NCBI GenBank assembly: GCA_914767885.1 | Contig: CAJZBQ010000035.1 | Span: 186,001 to 250,000, forward strand | DNA length: 64,000 nt | Direction of reading: 5' to 3' | Origin: Blepharisma stoltei | Lineage: Eukaryota > Ciliophora > Heterotrichea > Heterotrichida > Blepharismidae | Shown here: positions 28,925-38,760 of the stretch, one piece after another | Layout: every line of letters starts with the position of its first letter | Numbering within the stretch: the stretch's first letter is position 1 | Notes under the pieces: generated by a model | Told to the model about the DNA's origin: nothing | Database searches by the model: none | What the model saw: only the letters and a program-made list of their open reading frames with translations | Made by a program: the position numbers and the translations under genes

Positions 28925-30789
28925 ATGGAAATATCCTACATCGGTATTTCAATGTTTTTAGTTTTCTTACTCCCCCCCTCCGTGAGTGAACAAAACCATT
29001 AGAAAAATCCCTATTTTTCACCCAAAAACCCACCCTCCGTGAGTGAACAAAAATTTTTTATGGAAAAAAATTTTGATATATAAATGATAATTAGTATAAT
29101 GAAATCTAGAGCTAATTCTGTTTAATTTTAAACGAATTGCTTTTTAAAACATAAATTTTGCAAATTGAATTAATATTTGCTTTCCAATTTTTGCGAATTA
29201 AGAATTTTTTTAATTTCGAAAAAAAATATTTTTTATAAAAAATGTAAATATAAATTTTTTTAAAAAAAAAAATTAACCTCCCTCCTGTGAGTGAACAAAA
29301 TCTTTTTGTTCACTCACGAAGGGGGGGGAGTTAGCTTATATTATCTTATTCAAAAAAAAGAAAACCATAATAGTCTCAGATATAATTTGCTACCCAATAA
29401 AATCATGCCAAGGTGTTCACCTGGAATCAGCTGAAATCGGAGAATTTGGCTTTTTGATGGACAGAGAATGGTCAATTGCAACATATAATGATGAAATCAT
29501 AGACTGCGCGAAAGATATAAGAATTTCACAGTTAAAACCAAGCTTTTTGTACGATGAGTTTGATAAGCCAAAAACTTTGGTACTAAGTTTTGCAGGTTTT
29601 GATGATTTCCATTTAGAAATCACGGACAATAAAAATGTATTTTTTGAGTTTACATTAGCTGAGACAAAAGGCTTAGCCGCTGATGAAGGTGATGAGGTAT
29701 CTAAATGGCTCAGCCATGTTTTTAATGCCCAATACAGGCTAATTAGGCTGGCTAGAGGTAGACAGCTGAACCAGCACCCAGATTTTAAAAATGTTCTCCC
29801 AGATGAATTCAAGCTGAATTTTGCTTCAAAAGCCCAGTTTCTCATCATTTCAAAAGAGAGTTTTGAAGCATTTCATAGGACACTTTCTAAGGAAAAACAG
29901 GAAGATGTGAATATGGCGAACTTCAGGCCATCTATAGTAGTAGAAAATTGTTCATCATTTTATGAAGATAACTGAAAGAATTTTGATATTGATGGAGTCA
30001 GGTTTCATGGGATTAGACTTTGTGGACGCTGCAAGAAAACAACTATTATTGAGAAAACGCTTCAGTTTGATCCTAATTATGAGCCAGTGAATTCTCTCAC
30101 TCCTTTTTCAAAGGGTAAGCAGAGTTTTAGAGGATCTTTAAATTTTTATTAAAATTTAAAGAATAGTTAAAAACCAGTATTAGAATTCCGTAAATTATTT
30201 TTTATAATGAAATATAATACTTTTAAATAAAACATTAAATATAAGCATTATAGAAAATTATTTCGATAACAATTTCTAGCAATTTAATCTTAACTCTCCC
30301 CTCCGTGAATGAACAAAAAATTTGTTCGCTTATTGAGGGAGGTGATTAATTTTTTTTTTTTAAAATTCATATAAAAATTTTATAATAAAATGTTTTTGTA
30401 AAAAAAATCCACTTTGAAAATCAGAAGTAAAAATTAATTTAATTTGCTAAATTTACTTTTTAAAATGAAAACTGTTTAAAACTAAACAGAATTAACAAGA
30501 GATTTCATTATAATAATTATCACTTATATATCAAAATTTTTTGATAAAAAATTTTTGTTCGCCCACGGAGGTGTTTTTACCTATAAAATAGGGATTTTTC
30601 AAATGGTTTTGCTCGCTATCGGAAGGGGGAGTAAGAGGAGTCAGAAAATTTCATGGTAATGAAACTAGAGGATTTTTGGGTCTTTTAGCACTTAAGCTCA
30701 GCCCAGGAACCATCCGCAAAAATGGAATAGTGAATATATCATCTTTTGTAAAAAGAGATAGAACTCTTGAGGTTTATCCTTTTAGTTAA
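28925..30789 (+). CDS. MOSC-domain protein, mARC-like (copy 2, interrupted)
   Basis: 335 aa after removing a 364-bp MITE and a 493-bp composite insert. The start MEISYIGISMFLVFL lies before the MITE and is continued by AYIILFKKKKTIIVSDIICY, a membrane anchor matching copy 1. Core motifs: YPIKSCQGVHLESAEI, FLMDREWSI, LCGRCKKTTIIEKTL (putative Mo-ligand Cys), and after the second insert KFHGNETRGFLGLLALKLSP. TGA near 29972 is Trp (YEDN-W-KNFD). The junction region is ~19 residues longer than copy 1, so the second insert's left edge is the least certain point. Confidence 0.85.
28970..29333. mobile_element. MITE family A copy, 364 bp, in mARC-like gene 2
   Basis: Ends CTCCCCCCCTCCGTGAGTG and CACGAAGGGGGGGGAG; contains a second internal copy of the CCTCCGTGAGTGAAC terminus ~65 bp in. 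TA at 28968-28969 and 29332-29333; removal joins MFLVFL to AYIILFKKK in frame. Confidence 0.92.
30141..30633. mobile_element. Composite IES, 493 bp, ending in a MITE family A copy
   Basis: Left ~150 bp is plain AT-rich sequence; from 30293 a family A MITE (CTCTCCCCTCCGTGAATG ... GGAAGGGGGAG) runs to the right edge. TA at 30139-30140 and 30632-30633. Removal reaches GVRKFHGNETRGFLG in frame. Removing the MITE alone leaves stops. Confidence 0.72.
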
Positions 30790-30839
30790 TAACTCATTCT
30801 AATTAAAAATTCCTTCTGTACTATAAGAGAAATAATGAT

Positions 30840-31205
30840 GGTGTGACAGAAATCAGCCCCAAGGCTCACTCCTTATGGAGCAGGCGGGACCCATCCCGAT
30901 GAAGCTGAAAATAGCACCTCTGTCGCTTTTGAAGTAGGCTTTGGGTTTAGGGAAGACTTGCCGAAGATGGAAGTTTGTTTCTCCCTGAAGGTTTTCCTGT
31001 CCCTTGCCAGATGTACTAGACAGGCTTTGGCTGCCACATGGCTTTCTTTATCGGGACTATCGAGCTTCCACCAGTAGCTGTGCCTTCTGGAGGATCTCAT
31101 TCGCATTCTAGGTATATGGACACTGGTTTTTGGAGCCACAACAAGGTGATGTAAAGTGATTGATTCCGCTTCTGGCTGAAACATTAACTTAGCTTCTTTA
31201 CTATA
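30840..31205 (+). mobile_element. SINE-like insert, family S1, intergenic
   Basis: Shares TATGGAGCAGGCGGGACCCA and the following ~180 bp with 37625-38037, 43850-44065 and, inverted, 56821-57268. Candidate 8-bp flanking repeat TACTATAA. Ends in a CTTAACTT-like tail remnant (ATTAACTTAG). Confidence 0.7.
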
Positions 31206-31268
31206 AAAAACTATGCATATTCTATTATTATCATCCTCACATACTACAGAAAAATAAATTAGAAATTA

Positions 31269-33347
31269 TTAAAGTCTCATTAGCAGTTCCATCATTAAAT
31301 GTGGTTCCTCTTCCAGCTCTTGAAATGACGAATTTCGCCTGACATCTTTAAAATTCACGCGTATGTAATCCATACATATTTCTTTCAAAGAGTTTTCCCC
31401 ATGATAATAAACCACTCTCAAAATAGGCACCACATTATCAATATTAATATTTTTCCTTATATTATCTTGGCACAGCGCTTTAAGTCTATCAATCATAAAC
31501 CTTTCTGCCGCTATCATAAGCAATAAATACATATCCACGCTCATTGATTTTACACAATCTGTATACAAATACTCCAAAACTGCTTCAAATACTTGGTATT
31601 GTATATCATCAATTCTTACACAGGAATCTGTTTGCTCTTTCATCCCTCCATAAAACAATGCTCTGAAATGTTCACATCTGACTGCTAAAATGTCTTTATT
31701 TGCTTTAATTTCTTTTCCGTCTACAATACAATATCAAAAATGCCATTTTAGGGATAGATCCTAGCTCCTGCTATCAGCAGGATGGACCTATAGCCGAGCT
31801 TAGTGAGAGAAGTTATAGCTTCTTGAGAGTCTCGGCTAGAAGAGAAGAGGTCAGTCCTGAGACTGGCACTAACTTGAGAAGTCTTAATGGGCTTATTAAC
31901 TTTAACGGTTCGACGGTTAGGCCGGTCCACCTATCGTTGTTCAGAGCTGTTAATATAGCTGGGCCTCAAGTAAAACAAGACTAATAGCACTGAAGTGTAA
32001 GAGTAACTTAAACTTAAACCGTCTACAATAAAAGTGACATCGCTAAATCTTGGATGGTTTATCATTTTTCTTAAATCAGATACACCTTTTTAATGGCTAA
32101 AAGCATTTCTATATATAATAAAAAAGGTAGTGGAAAGCCATTATAAATTGGTATAGCAAGCTTGATGGCGGTATCGCCACCATTTCAAACTGAAATTTAT
32201 AAAAATCATTAAGCACTAAATTCCCATTATACCCTCCAAATGCAAACATTGAATGATTATACACTTGTGTGACCAAGCTAGACCTGCCAGTTGGAGCGTC
32301 TTCCACAACTAAGCAGCTTCAGCATTTTTTATTAAAATCAAACTGATATAAATCCTGAAGCCTTTCAATCCCACTGTATCCGCCAAATAAATACATGCAG
32401 TCTCCATATACAACTGATGAGTGGAAATACCTTGGAGATGGTGCCGGCCCAGAGAATAGGACAAGTTTCCACATTTTTTGCTCCAAATCGAACTCATAAA
32501 AATCGTTCATTCTGTGGACACCGTCATAACCTCCAAATAAATAAACGCTATTTCCATATGAGGCCCAAGAAGGGCAGCTTCTCACACTTGGAGAAACGCC
32601 CTGGACGTCAAGCTTGGTCCATTTCATTTTTACAAAATTGTATTCGTGCATGTCATTAAGCCAGTTTGAGCCATCGTAGCCGCCAAATACTAAAAAAGTA
32701 TCATTTCAGGCTGCGCTGACGTAGCCAAAGCGGGTTGAAGGAGGGCTGCCTTCTTTAGCAATAACGGGTGTCCAGGTTAGGGAATCTGCTTATAACTTAC
32801 GAAGATCAAGACGGTGAAAGTCATTTAGCCAAAATAGACCAGAGTAGCCTCCAAAAATATACATGCCACCTTTGTATAAAACTGCACCATTATTTTCTCG
32901 CCCTGCTGGAGCTGTTCCTCGGGTATTTAATTGATGCCATTGCTTTTCAATAAAATTATACTCCCAGAGGTCATCGAGTCGGCCATTTCCTCCGTACCCT
33001 CCAAAGATATATAACGAATCATCATATAAAGTTATAGAATGCAATTTGATCTTTATAAGGACTAAAAATCCTTGTAAAACCTAATTTGGCAAGTTTTACA
33101 TTATTTAACAAAATTGTTTTATTTTAGTTAATTCTTGTTACTCAATATTACTGATATTTAATAGTGAGCTATAAAGGTGGATTCCCTATACAACGCTTGC
33201 TGCTCCACTTCGTGGACCAGGACGAGGTCCATTTTCACAAATAATTTGTTTCCACTTATAAGCTTGATTAGTTGCTAATAAAGAATGCCCAGCAGCTCCT
33301 GATGGGTCGTTATGATGAGACTCTGCAAAGATATCAAAATTTCTCAT
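31269..33347 (-). CDS. Kelch-repeat / BTB protein
   Basis: 510 aa after removing two IESs (156, 73 bp), one 15-nt intron and a 302-bp SINE-like insert. Starts MRNFDIFAESHHNDPSGAAG. At least five kelch blades follow, each with the GG doublet and spaced Tyr/Trp (LYIFGGYGGNGRLDDLWEYN, MYIFGGYSGLFWLNDFHRLD, FLVFGGYDGSNWLNDMHEYN, VYLFGGYDGVHRMNDFYEFD, MYLFGGYSGIERLQDLYQFD, MFAFGGYNGNLVLNDFYKFQ). The BTB/POZ domain is C-terminal: HPRFSDVTFIVDGKEIKANK then RCEHFRALFYGGMKE. Kelch-BTB order with BTB last resembles LZTR-type/plant forms rather than animal KLHL; such proteins recruit substrates to CUL3 ligases. TGA near 32317 and 32708 are Trp. Confidence 0.92.
31729..32030 (+). mobile_element. SINE-like insert inside BTB domain, 12-bp duplication
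   Basis: Direct repeats CCGTCTACAATA at 31717-31728 and 32019-32030. Plus-strand end carries an AACTTAAACTTAAA tail. Removal of 302 bp restores VTFIVDGKEIKANKD. The repeat contains TA, so TA-to-TA excision would be exact. Confidence 0.85.
32083..32155. other. IES, 73 bp, in kelch-BTB gene
   Basis: TA at 32081-32082 and 32154-32155. Removal joins AIPPSSLL to SDLRKMINHPRFSD between the last kelch blade and the BTB domain. Confidence 0.85.
32786..32800 (-). other. 15-nt intron
   Basis: GTAAGTTATAAGCAG on the minus strand. Splicing joins FHRLDL to HSLTWTPVIAKEG, the strand connecting two kelch blades. Confidence 0.88.
33035..33190. other. IES, 156 bp, in first kelch blade
   Basis: TATA at both edges; removal of 156 bp gives PRSGAASVVTLYDDSLYIFGG in two halves around the junction ASVV/TLYDD, the canonical kelch spacing. 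Confidence 0.85.
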
Positions 33348-33503
33348 TTATTATAATATTCTTTTATAGACTTATTGTTATATGATAAAATACTATTTGC
33401 ATAAAAGCATTTTCTATCTAAAAAAGTATATAAAAGTGCTGTTCATATTAAGTCGGGAAGGAAAAAAGTCTAATATTTTAATTCAAATAGAAATTAAGCT
33501 TAA

Positions 33504-33905
33504 TTACTTTGCTTTCTTTTCTTTTGATAATTTAGAATACTCGTCTATCAATGGGCATAATCTCCAGATATATACCCAGCATGCAAAACTAAGCCCTGCG
33601 AGATAAAAATCTCTTTCAATCCTATGCCTTTTGGACTTGAAATCAGCTTCAAGCATTTCTTTGCTGTCAAGCTCTTCTGTGAAATTGATATGATTATAAG
33701 CTCTAACCACAAAAAGCGTCCCAAAAAGCACTAAAAGTACATGAATTACTTTAAAATCGTTTTTCCCTATCCTCATCTGCACATTCCAAAGCCACCTGCT
33801 TGTCATGCTCTTCACAAATAAAGGCACCAAAGGCATTAAAAAAATAACCAAGATAACAATTGACACTGGCAAGTCTATCCATCCGATAAGCCAATTAAGC
33901 GACAT
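33504..33905 (-). CDS. BAP29/BAP31-like ER membrane protein
   Basis: 133 aa. Start set at the ATG at 33905 (MSLNWLIGWIDLPVSIVILV); the longer ORF upstream runs into the preceding gene. Three hydrophobic segments, then RHRIERDFYLAGLSFACWVY followed by IWRLCPLIDEYSKL, matching the conserved FRAQRNLYIaGFsl.l..l..RLv..i block of B-cell-receptor-associated proteins. Ends with a Lys-rich tail KEKKAK, compatible with the ER-retrieval KKxx-type tail of the family. Shorter than animal BAP31 because the long C-terminal coiled coil is lacking. Begins 20 bp after the TPR gene. Confidence 0.72.
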   Translation of the reverse strand: MSLNWLIGWIDLPVSIVILVIFLMPLVPLFVKSMTSRWLWNVQMRIGKNDFKVIHVLLVLFGTLFVVRAYNHINFTEELDSKEMLEADFKSKRHRIERDFYLAGLSFACWVYIWRLCPLIDEYSKLSKEKKAK

Positions 33906-33924
33906 TTTATAATTATTAAGAATT

Positions 33925-36033
33925 TTATTTTTTGCCTTTTTTCTTGCCTTTTTTCTTGCCCTTTTTCTTAGCCTTGGGGAATGGGTCGACATATTGTTTC
34001 TGCCATAAGGGCTTGAACTCTGGCATCCCCATGACGCTTTGCCGTTTAACTTTGGCTATATTTTGTTTAGCAGTCAAAGTCCTAGGGTGATGTGGGCCTA
34101 ATAGCATATCTAAAATAGCTTCTGCTAGCTGGAAATATGCATGGGATTCTTGATATCTTTCAAGGAAAAACATGCAGACTCCAAGATTATTATACACGCT
34201 TGCAGTATCAACTGTATCCCCACCTATAGTTCTTTCTCTGATCTTTTTAGCCATTAAATAAGCTCGTAAAGCGACTCCATAATGCCCAAGATGGAATAAA
34301 ACAGATCCAAAGCCACACCAAATTAACGCTTTATCAGGGTGGTTAAATGGAAGCTTATCAGAACTTGCTTTACATGAAAAATATTGTGCTAAAGCCAGGC
34401 CATCTTTATTGCAGGACTGGTATATCGCCCCTCTTGTGATTTCAAAAAATAAATCAATTTCAGGCTTGAGGTCGTCTGAGCCGTCAAAATCTTGCCATTC
34501 TCGTTTAGCATTGTCTAAGCTCATTAATGCCATTGGGTAGTTATAGTTATTTTGATACACAAAACAAGACTCAATTAATGTCCCAATTCCTGGAGGACTA
34601 GGAGGAGGCAAAAGGATTTCTCTAATAATACAAGGGTGGACCCCTGGGTTGACTAAACATTGTTTAGCTGTTTCTGGGTATAAATTGGAACCCAAGCTTT
34701 GTTTTAGCTCAAAAAACTTTTCATAGCGTGGCTTATCAGGAAGACTAGGAATAAAAGAACCAGGCAGCGGGGCAAATTTTAGCCTGTCAGCTGCAGTTTC
34801 TTCTTTTTTCTTATTGGAGCGTTGAGGCATTGCATTTTTTGGCTTGGGCTCAGGCGGCTTGGGAAGTGCAAATTGAATAACCGGTAATGCATAAGGTGGA
34901 GGGTTTTCCTGGACTATTGGAGGCACAGGTGGGACTTGTGGGACTCTTTCATCATCCAGCATTTTGATGACATCTTCTATTGTTGGCAATGGAGGGGTCT
35001 GCTTCACAACTTCATTTAAATTCATATCGTCCCTCATATCCTTTCTAGAAACCATCTGTTTATGCTCATAATCAGCCATTACGTCTTCTGGGTCTTCAAT
35101 TGACCCTAACGACACATCACTTTGATAATCAGTCGAATATGTTACACTCAGCCCTGGCCCTAGCTCTTGTCCTTTCCCCAGCTTTAATTTGTCAAATAAA
35201 AGTGTCCTTACCTGCAATACAGGGTCATCAATATCTCTTATACTCTGAATTGCAATTCTCCCAAAAATCATTTGTAAATGATGAAGCTTTAAATCTGGCT
35301 CTCCTTTATATGGATCTAAGGGGACTAAACTAGAAAAATCGCCTTCTGTTTCATATTGTTTAATAAGCACACAAGTTTCATAGAATTTTCTTTCTTCTTT
35401 GTCCCGTGGAGGCAAAACTGACGCGATACAGTCTTGAAGGTTTTCAATATTAAGCAAGTTTGGGACTAAAGAAGCAGCTCTGCAGTATCGTAAGAAATTT
35501 CTGGCAGTTATCCCATGGTTTTTTGCCTTGATATTTTTAGTTCCGATGACTTTTCGACGATTTTGAATATTTTGAGAATTGTAAGCCATTAGGATGTGCA
35601 AGAAACCTTCTTCAGCTTTTTCAAATTCACGGATAACCCCTTCACTTAGAAGTAGCAGGGTAGCTTCATCTTGGGTAGGGAGGTTAGGATGAGAAGAATC
35701 GACCATTGGATCTACAAGAATTTGGGTAAAAATTTGTTCGACTGGAGAAATTTCGTCAGGAAATATATGTCGAGCTATCAAGGTAATTGCAAAAAAAAAT
35801 CGATTTTTACTGAGATAGTCCTTATCTCCTGCACTTTGTTGAAAAATATACAGAATGCTATTTAATGGGCAGGAGTTCGAAACAATCCCTTTTTCTAGTG
35901 TCAAAATTAAGAAATGGTACAGCTTCATTCGTCCTTCAGAATCACAATGAGAAGAAAATACCTGCTGGAGACGGGCTTCTTCACTGCTTTTTAATGTCAA
36001 AGTGTAGTATCCTGGGCTTGAGGTTTCTTCCAT
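33925..36033 (-). CDS. TPR-repeat protein with Lys/Gly-rich tail
   Basis: 702 aa, uninterrupted, start MEETSSPGYYTLTLKSSEEA. Residues ~1-330 are a helical domain of unknown family. A Pro-rich linker follows (~345-430, e.g. VPQVPPVPPIVQENPPPYA). The C-terminal ~250 residues carry tetratricopeptide repeats: DKALIWCGFGSVLFHLGHYG, TASVYNNLGVCMFFLERYQE and AILDMLLGPHHPRTLTAKQN (kinesin-light-chain-like). It ends in repeated KKKGKKKGKKKGKK. The plan resembles ciliary/flagellar TPR proteins, but I cannot name it. One of the longest clean ORFs here. Confidence 0.82.
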   Translation of the reverse strand: MEETSSPGYYTLTLKSSEEARLQQVFSSHCDSEGRMKLYHFLILTLEKGIVSNSCPLNSILYIFQQSAGDKDYLSKNRFFFAITLIARHIFPDEISPVEQIFTQILVDPMVDSSHPNLPTQDEATLLLLSEGVIREFEKAEEGFLHILMAYNSQNIQNRRKVIGTKNIKAKNHGITARNFLRYCRAASLVPNLLNIENLQDCIASVLPPRDKEERKFYETCVLIKQYETEGDFSSLVPLDPYKGEPDLKLHHLQMIFGRIAIQSIRDIDDPVLQVRTLLFDKLKLGKGQELGPGLSVTYSTDYQSDVSLGSIEDPEDVMADYEHKQMVSRKDMRDDMNLNEVVKQTPPLPTIEDVIKMLDDERVPQVPPVPPIVQENPPPYALPVIQFALPKPPEPKPKNAMPQRSNKKKEETAADRLKFAPLPGSFIPSLPDKPRYEKFFELKQSLGSNLYPETAKQCLVNPGVHPCIIREILLPPPSPPGIGTLIESCFVYQNNYNYPMALMSLDNAKREWQDFDGSDDLKPEIDLFFEITRGAIYQSCNKDGLALAQYFSCKASSDKLPFNHPDKALIWCGFGSVLFHLGHYGVALRAYLMAKKIRERTIGGDTVDTASVYNNLGVCMFFLERYQESHAYFQLAEAILDMLLGPHHPRTLTAKQNIAKVKRQSVMGMPEFKPLWQKQYVDPFPKAKKKGKKKGKKKGKK

Positions 36034-36166
36034 AATTTAAAAAGAGTAGATTATATGAATATATTTCTCAGGGCAGCTTAAGGAATTTTTTAACAGTTTA
36101 TTTGTATTATTGATTTTTATTTGTGAGGGGTTTTTGCTTTTTAGTGGAGAAATAATTATTTCAGTG

Positions 36167-38577
36167 ATGGCACTATCACTTTTCTTGTCTCTGCCAGTTT
36201 TAATTTATTGCTCAACAATTTTTGTTGTAGAGGTAAGCAGGCATGGAGCGAGGACGCCGCTTACTTATTTTCCGTGGGACACAGCTGATGGTAGATGGTC
36301 GCCATACCCAGAAGGGGAGTTAACTCCAGAAGGAATGAGGCAGCATTACCTATTAGGCTATGAATTTAGAAATAGATACATTATCAACACCCGGCTACTT
36401 AATGAAACGTTTTATCAGCCAGAAATAAATGTATATTCAACTGATGTTGACAGGACCCTTCAAAGCGCAGTATCCCAACTACTTGGATTATACCCACCAG
36501 GGACAGGCCCAAACCTAAGACTTCCTGAATTGGAAGAAACAGCTGTTCCTCCAATTGAAGTCTATAATGAAACTGAAATAATCCAAGAATTAGGCCAATC
36601 AGCTCTTCCAAACCACACCCAAGTCATCCCTGTGCATACTGATAGCTTGTCAAGAGAAATTTTATTAGTTGCGTCTGAGGACTGTCCAAGATATGATTAT
36701 TTAATGGACTTGAGAAACAATGCCACAGATGTTCAAGAACTTATTGAGGAAAATGCAAGTCTTCTTACGACTATTGCCACTTATTTTAAAGTTTCTGCTA
36801 GTGAAGCAGGTAATATATTCCCTGGGCTAGTTGATAATTTGAGGGTAAATAACTGGTATGGATATACAGTGCCAACTGAATTTCAAGGCAATTTTTTCAC
36901 TCAGGCCAATTCTTTTGCAAATCAGCTGAATCAATTGACGGCATACACTCCTGATTTACTAGCAAGATATAGGGTTTTACTTTGTGTAGCCCTATAAGGG
37001 CAGATGATTCCCGGTGGAATCGTCGAGTTGGTCAAACCAACTCACTTGTTGGTCGGACCAACTCCTTGTGGTAGGACTAACTCACTCACTTGTTGGTCGG
37101 ACTAGCTCACTTGCTGGTTGGACTAACTCGATGATTCCACCGGGAACCATCTACTCTTATAGGACTACTCAGGGTAAAACCCTATATGCAGGGAGTGCTT
37201 TTCTCTCAACTTTATCATATCTTCTTAACAATGCCCAAAAAGAAGCCAGCGATCTAAGGTATCAGTTTTATTCTGCCCATGATACCACAATTCTTAACAT
37301 TCTCTCAGCTTTACAATTACCAAATGGTCAGCAGCCTCCATTTGCGTCAACCTTGATTTTTGAATTAATCCAAGACGATGCCAATCCTACTGTTTATAAC
37401 GTAACTTTGGCATATAATGATGTACTCCAAACCGTTGGCAACTGTCCAAGCACTTCATGTCCTTTAGAGACCTTTTTGGAGTTTATTAATGCAAGAGCTT
37501 TTCCTAATATCACTGCTTCTTGTATGATGAATTATGACACTGTTAACTGGGGTAGCTTAACAAAGCCAAGCACCAAAAGTAGTAGTAGTGATGATGATTT
37601 CTTTGAAAGCCTTGACTGGTATTGAAATAAAATGGTGACGTTGATGAAAAGTAGACTCCGAGGCGAAATCCCTATGGAGCAGGTAGGACCCATCCTGATG
37701 TGCTGAAAGCAGGGTCTCTGTTTTGGTGCAAGTAGGCCTTCAGGCTTGGGGATGCCTTGCCAAAGAGGGAAGTTTTATTTCTCCCCCGAAGGTTTTCCCT
37801 CTCCCTGTCAGATGGGCTAGACAGGTTTTGCCTACCACATGTTTTTTCTCATCGGAGCCATTGGGACGCTATATATAAGCGGCTCTATCCAGGGAGAGCT
37901 TCAGGTGGGAAATCCAAGATGGCGTCCTAGGATGGCACTTTGGAGCCGAGACGGGGCGGATGGTCACCGCCTGCGTGAGCGCTTATGGCTGGATACTTAA
38001 TGACTTAACTTAACTTAACTTAACATGACTGGTATTGGTGGGTTGTAATATCTGTTGGATTTGTGGTGGTTATAAGTGCCATTATTGCTGTCATTGTATA
38101 CTGTATCAAGAAAAACAAAAAGAGCTCGTCAACTTATGAAAGAATGGACTTTATTAACGAAAAAATGGACTTCAAAAGCCCTAAACCCCCCCCCCCCTCC
38201 GTGAGTGAGCAAAAAAATTTTGTTCACTCACGGAGGGGGGTTAATTTTTTTTTTTTAAAAAAAATTTTATATATAAATTTTATAAAAAATTTTTTTTTTC
38301 GAAATTTAAAAAAAATCCTAATTCGCAAAAATTGGGAAGCAGATATTAATTTAATTTATAAAATTTATGTTTTAAAAAGCAATTCGTTTAAAATTAAACA
38401 GAATTAGTTCTAGATTTCATTATATTAATTATCACTTATATATCAAAATTTTTTTCCATAAAAAAAATTTTTCTATTAAAAAAATTTTTGTTCACTCACG
38501 GAGGGTGGGTTTTTTGGTCAAAAAATAGCGATTTTTCTAATGGTTTTGTTCACTCACGGAGGGGGGGGAGTAAGTAA
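36167..38577 (+). CDS. Histidine acid phosphatase (copy 1, three inserts)
   Basis: 463 aa after removing a 217-bp hairpin, a 413-bp SINE-like insert and a 389-bp MITE. Signal peptide MALSLFLSLPVLIYCSTIF, then VVEVSRHGARTP with the catalytic RHGxRxP motif, and YSAHDTTILNIL with the catalytic HD. Near the C-terminus comes one transmembrane helix (VVISVGFVVVISAIIAVIVY), then a short basic cytosolic tail. Type I lysosomal or secreted phosphatase layout. Close paralogue of the next gene; comparison with it fixes two of the three junctions. The MITE sits three residues from the end, and its right border supplies the Lys codon and then the TAA. Confidence 0.9.
36970..37186. mobile_element. Hairpin IES, 217 bp, in acid phosphatase copy 1
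   Basis: Terminal inverted repeats TATAGGGTTTTAC / GTAAAACCCTATA, inner arms GATGATTCCCGGTGGAATC, and a centre with tandem TTGGTCGGACCAACTC-like palindromes. TA-bounded; removal turns LLARY|AGSAFLS into the reading seen in copy 2. Confidence 0.9.
37625..38037 (+). mobile_element. SINE-like insert, family S1, with (CTTAA)n tail
   Basis: Direct repeats TGACTGGTATTG at 37613-37624 and 38026-38037. Body shares the S1 core; the 3' end is ACTTAACTTAACTTAACTTA. Removal of 413 bp restores SLDWYWWVVISVGF at the membrane helix. The duplication includes a TA. Confidence 0.9.
38184..38572. mobile_element. MITE family A copy, 389 bp, at the 3' end of acid phosphatase copy 1
   Basis: Ends ACCCCCCCCCCCCTCCGTGA and CACTCACGGAGGGGGGGGAG, plus inner copies of the GTGAGTGAACAAAA terminus facing each other. 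TA at 38182-38183 and 38571-38572. Removal yields KSPK and TAA. Confidence 0.88.
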
Positions 38578-38760
38578 TAATTTATAGATTCATTTATTTA
38601 CAAATAAATTCTAATTTAATATAAATTATGAATTTTCCATATAAATTTAATAATGGAGTGGGAGTCTATGAATATACTCGCTTTTGCATTTTTGAGAATT
38701 AATTGTAAAATTCTCAAGAAACCTCAATATATCCTTTATTAATTAACAGAAACCTACGTC

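Noticed and set aside
36110-36166. Upstream extension of acid phosphatase copy 1 starting at a TTG
   Set aside because: No ATG; the ATG at 36167 directly precedes the signal peptide.
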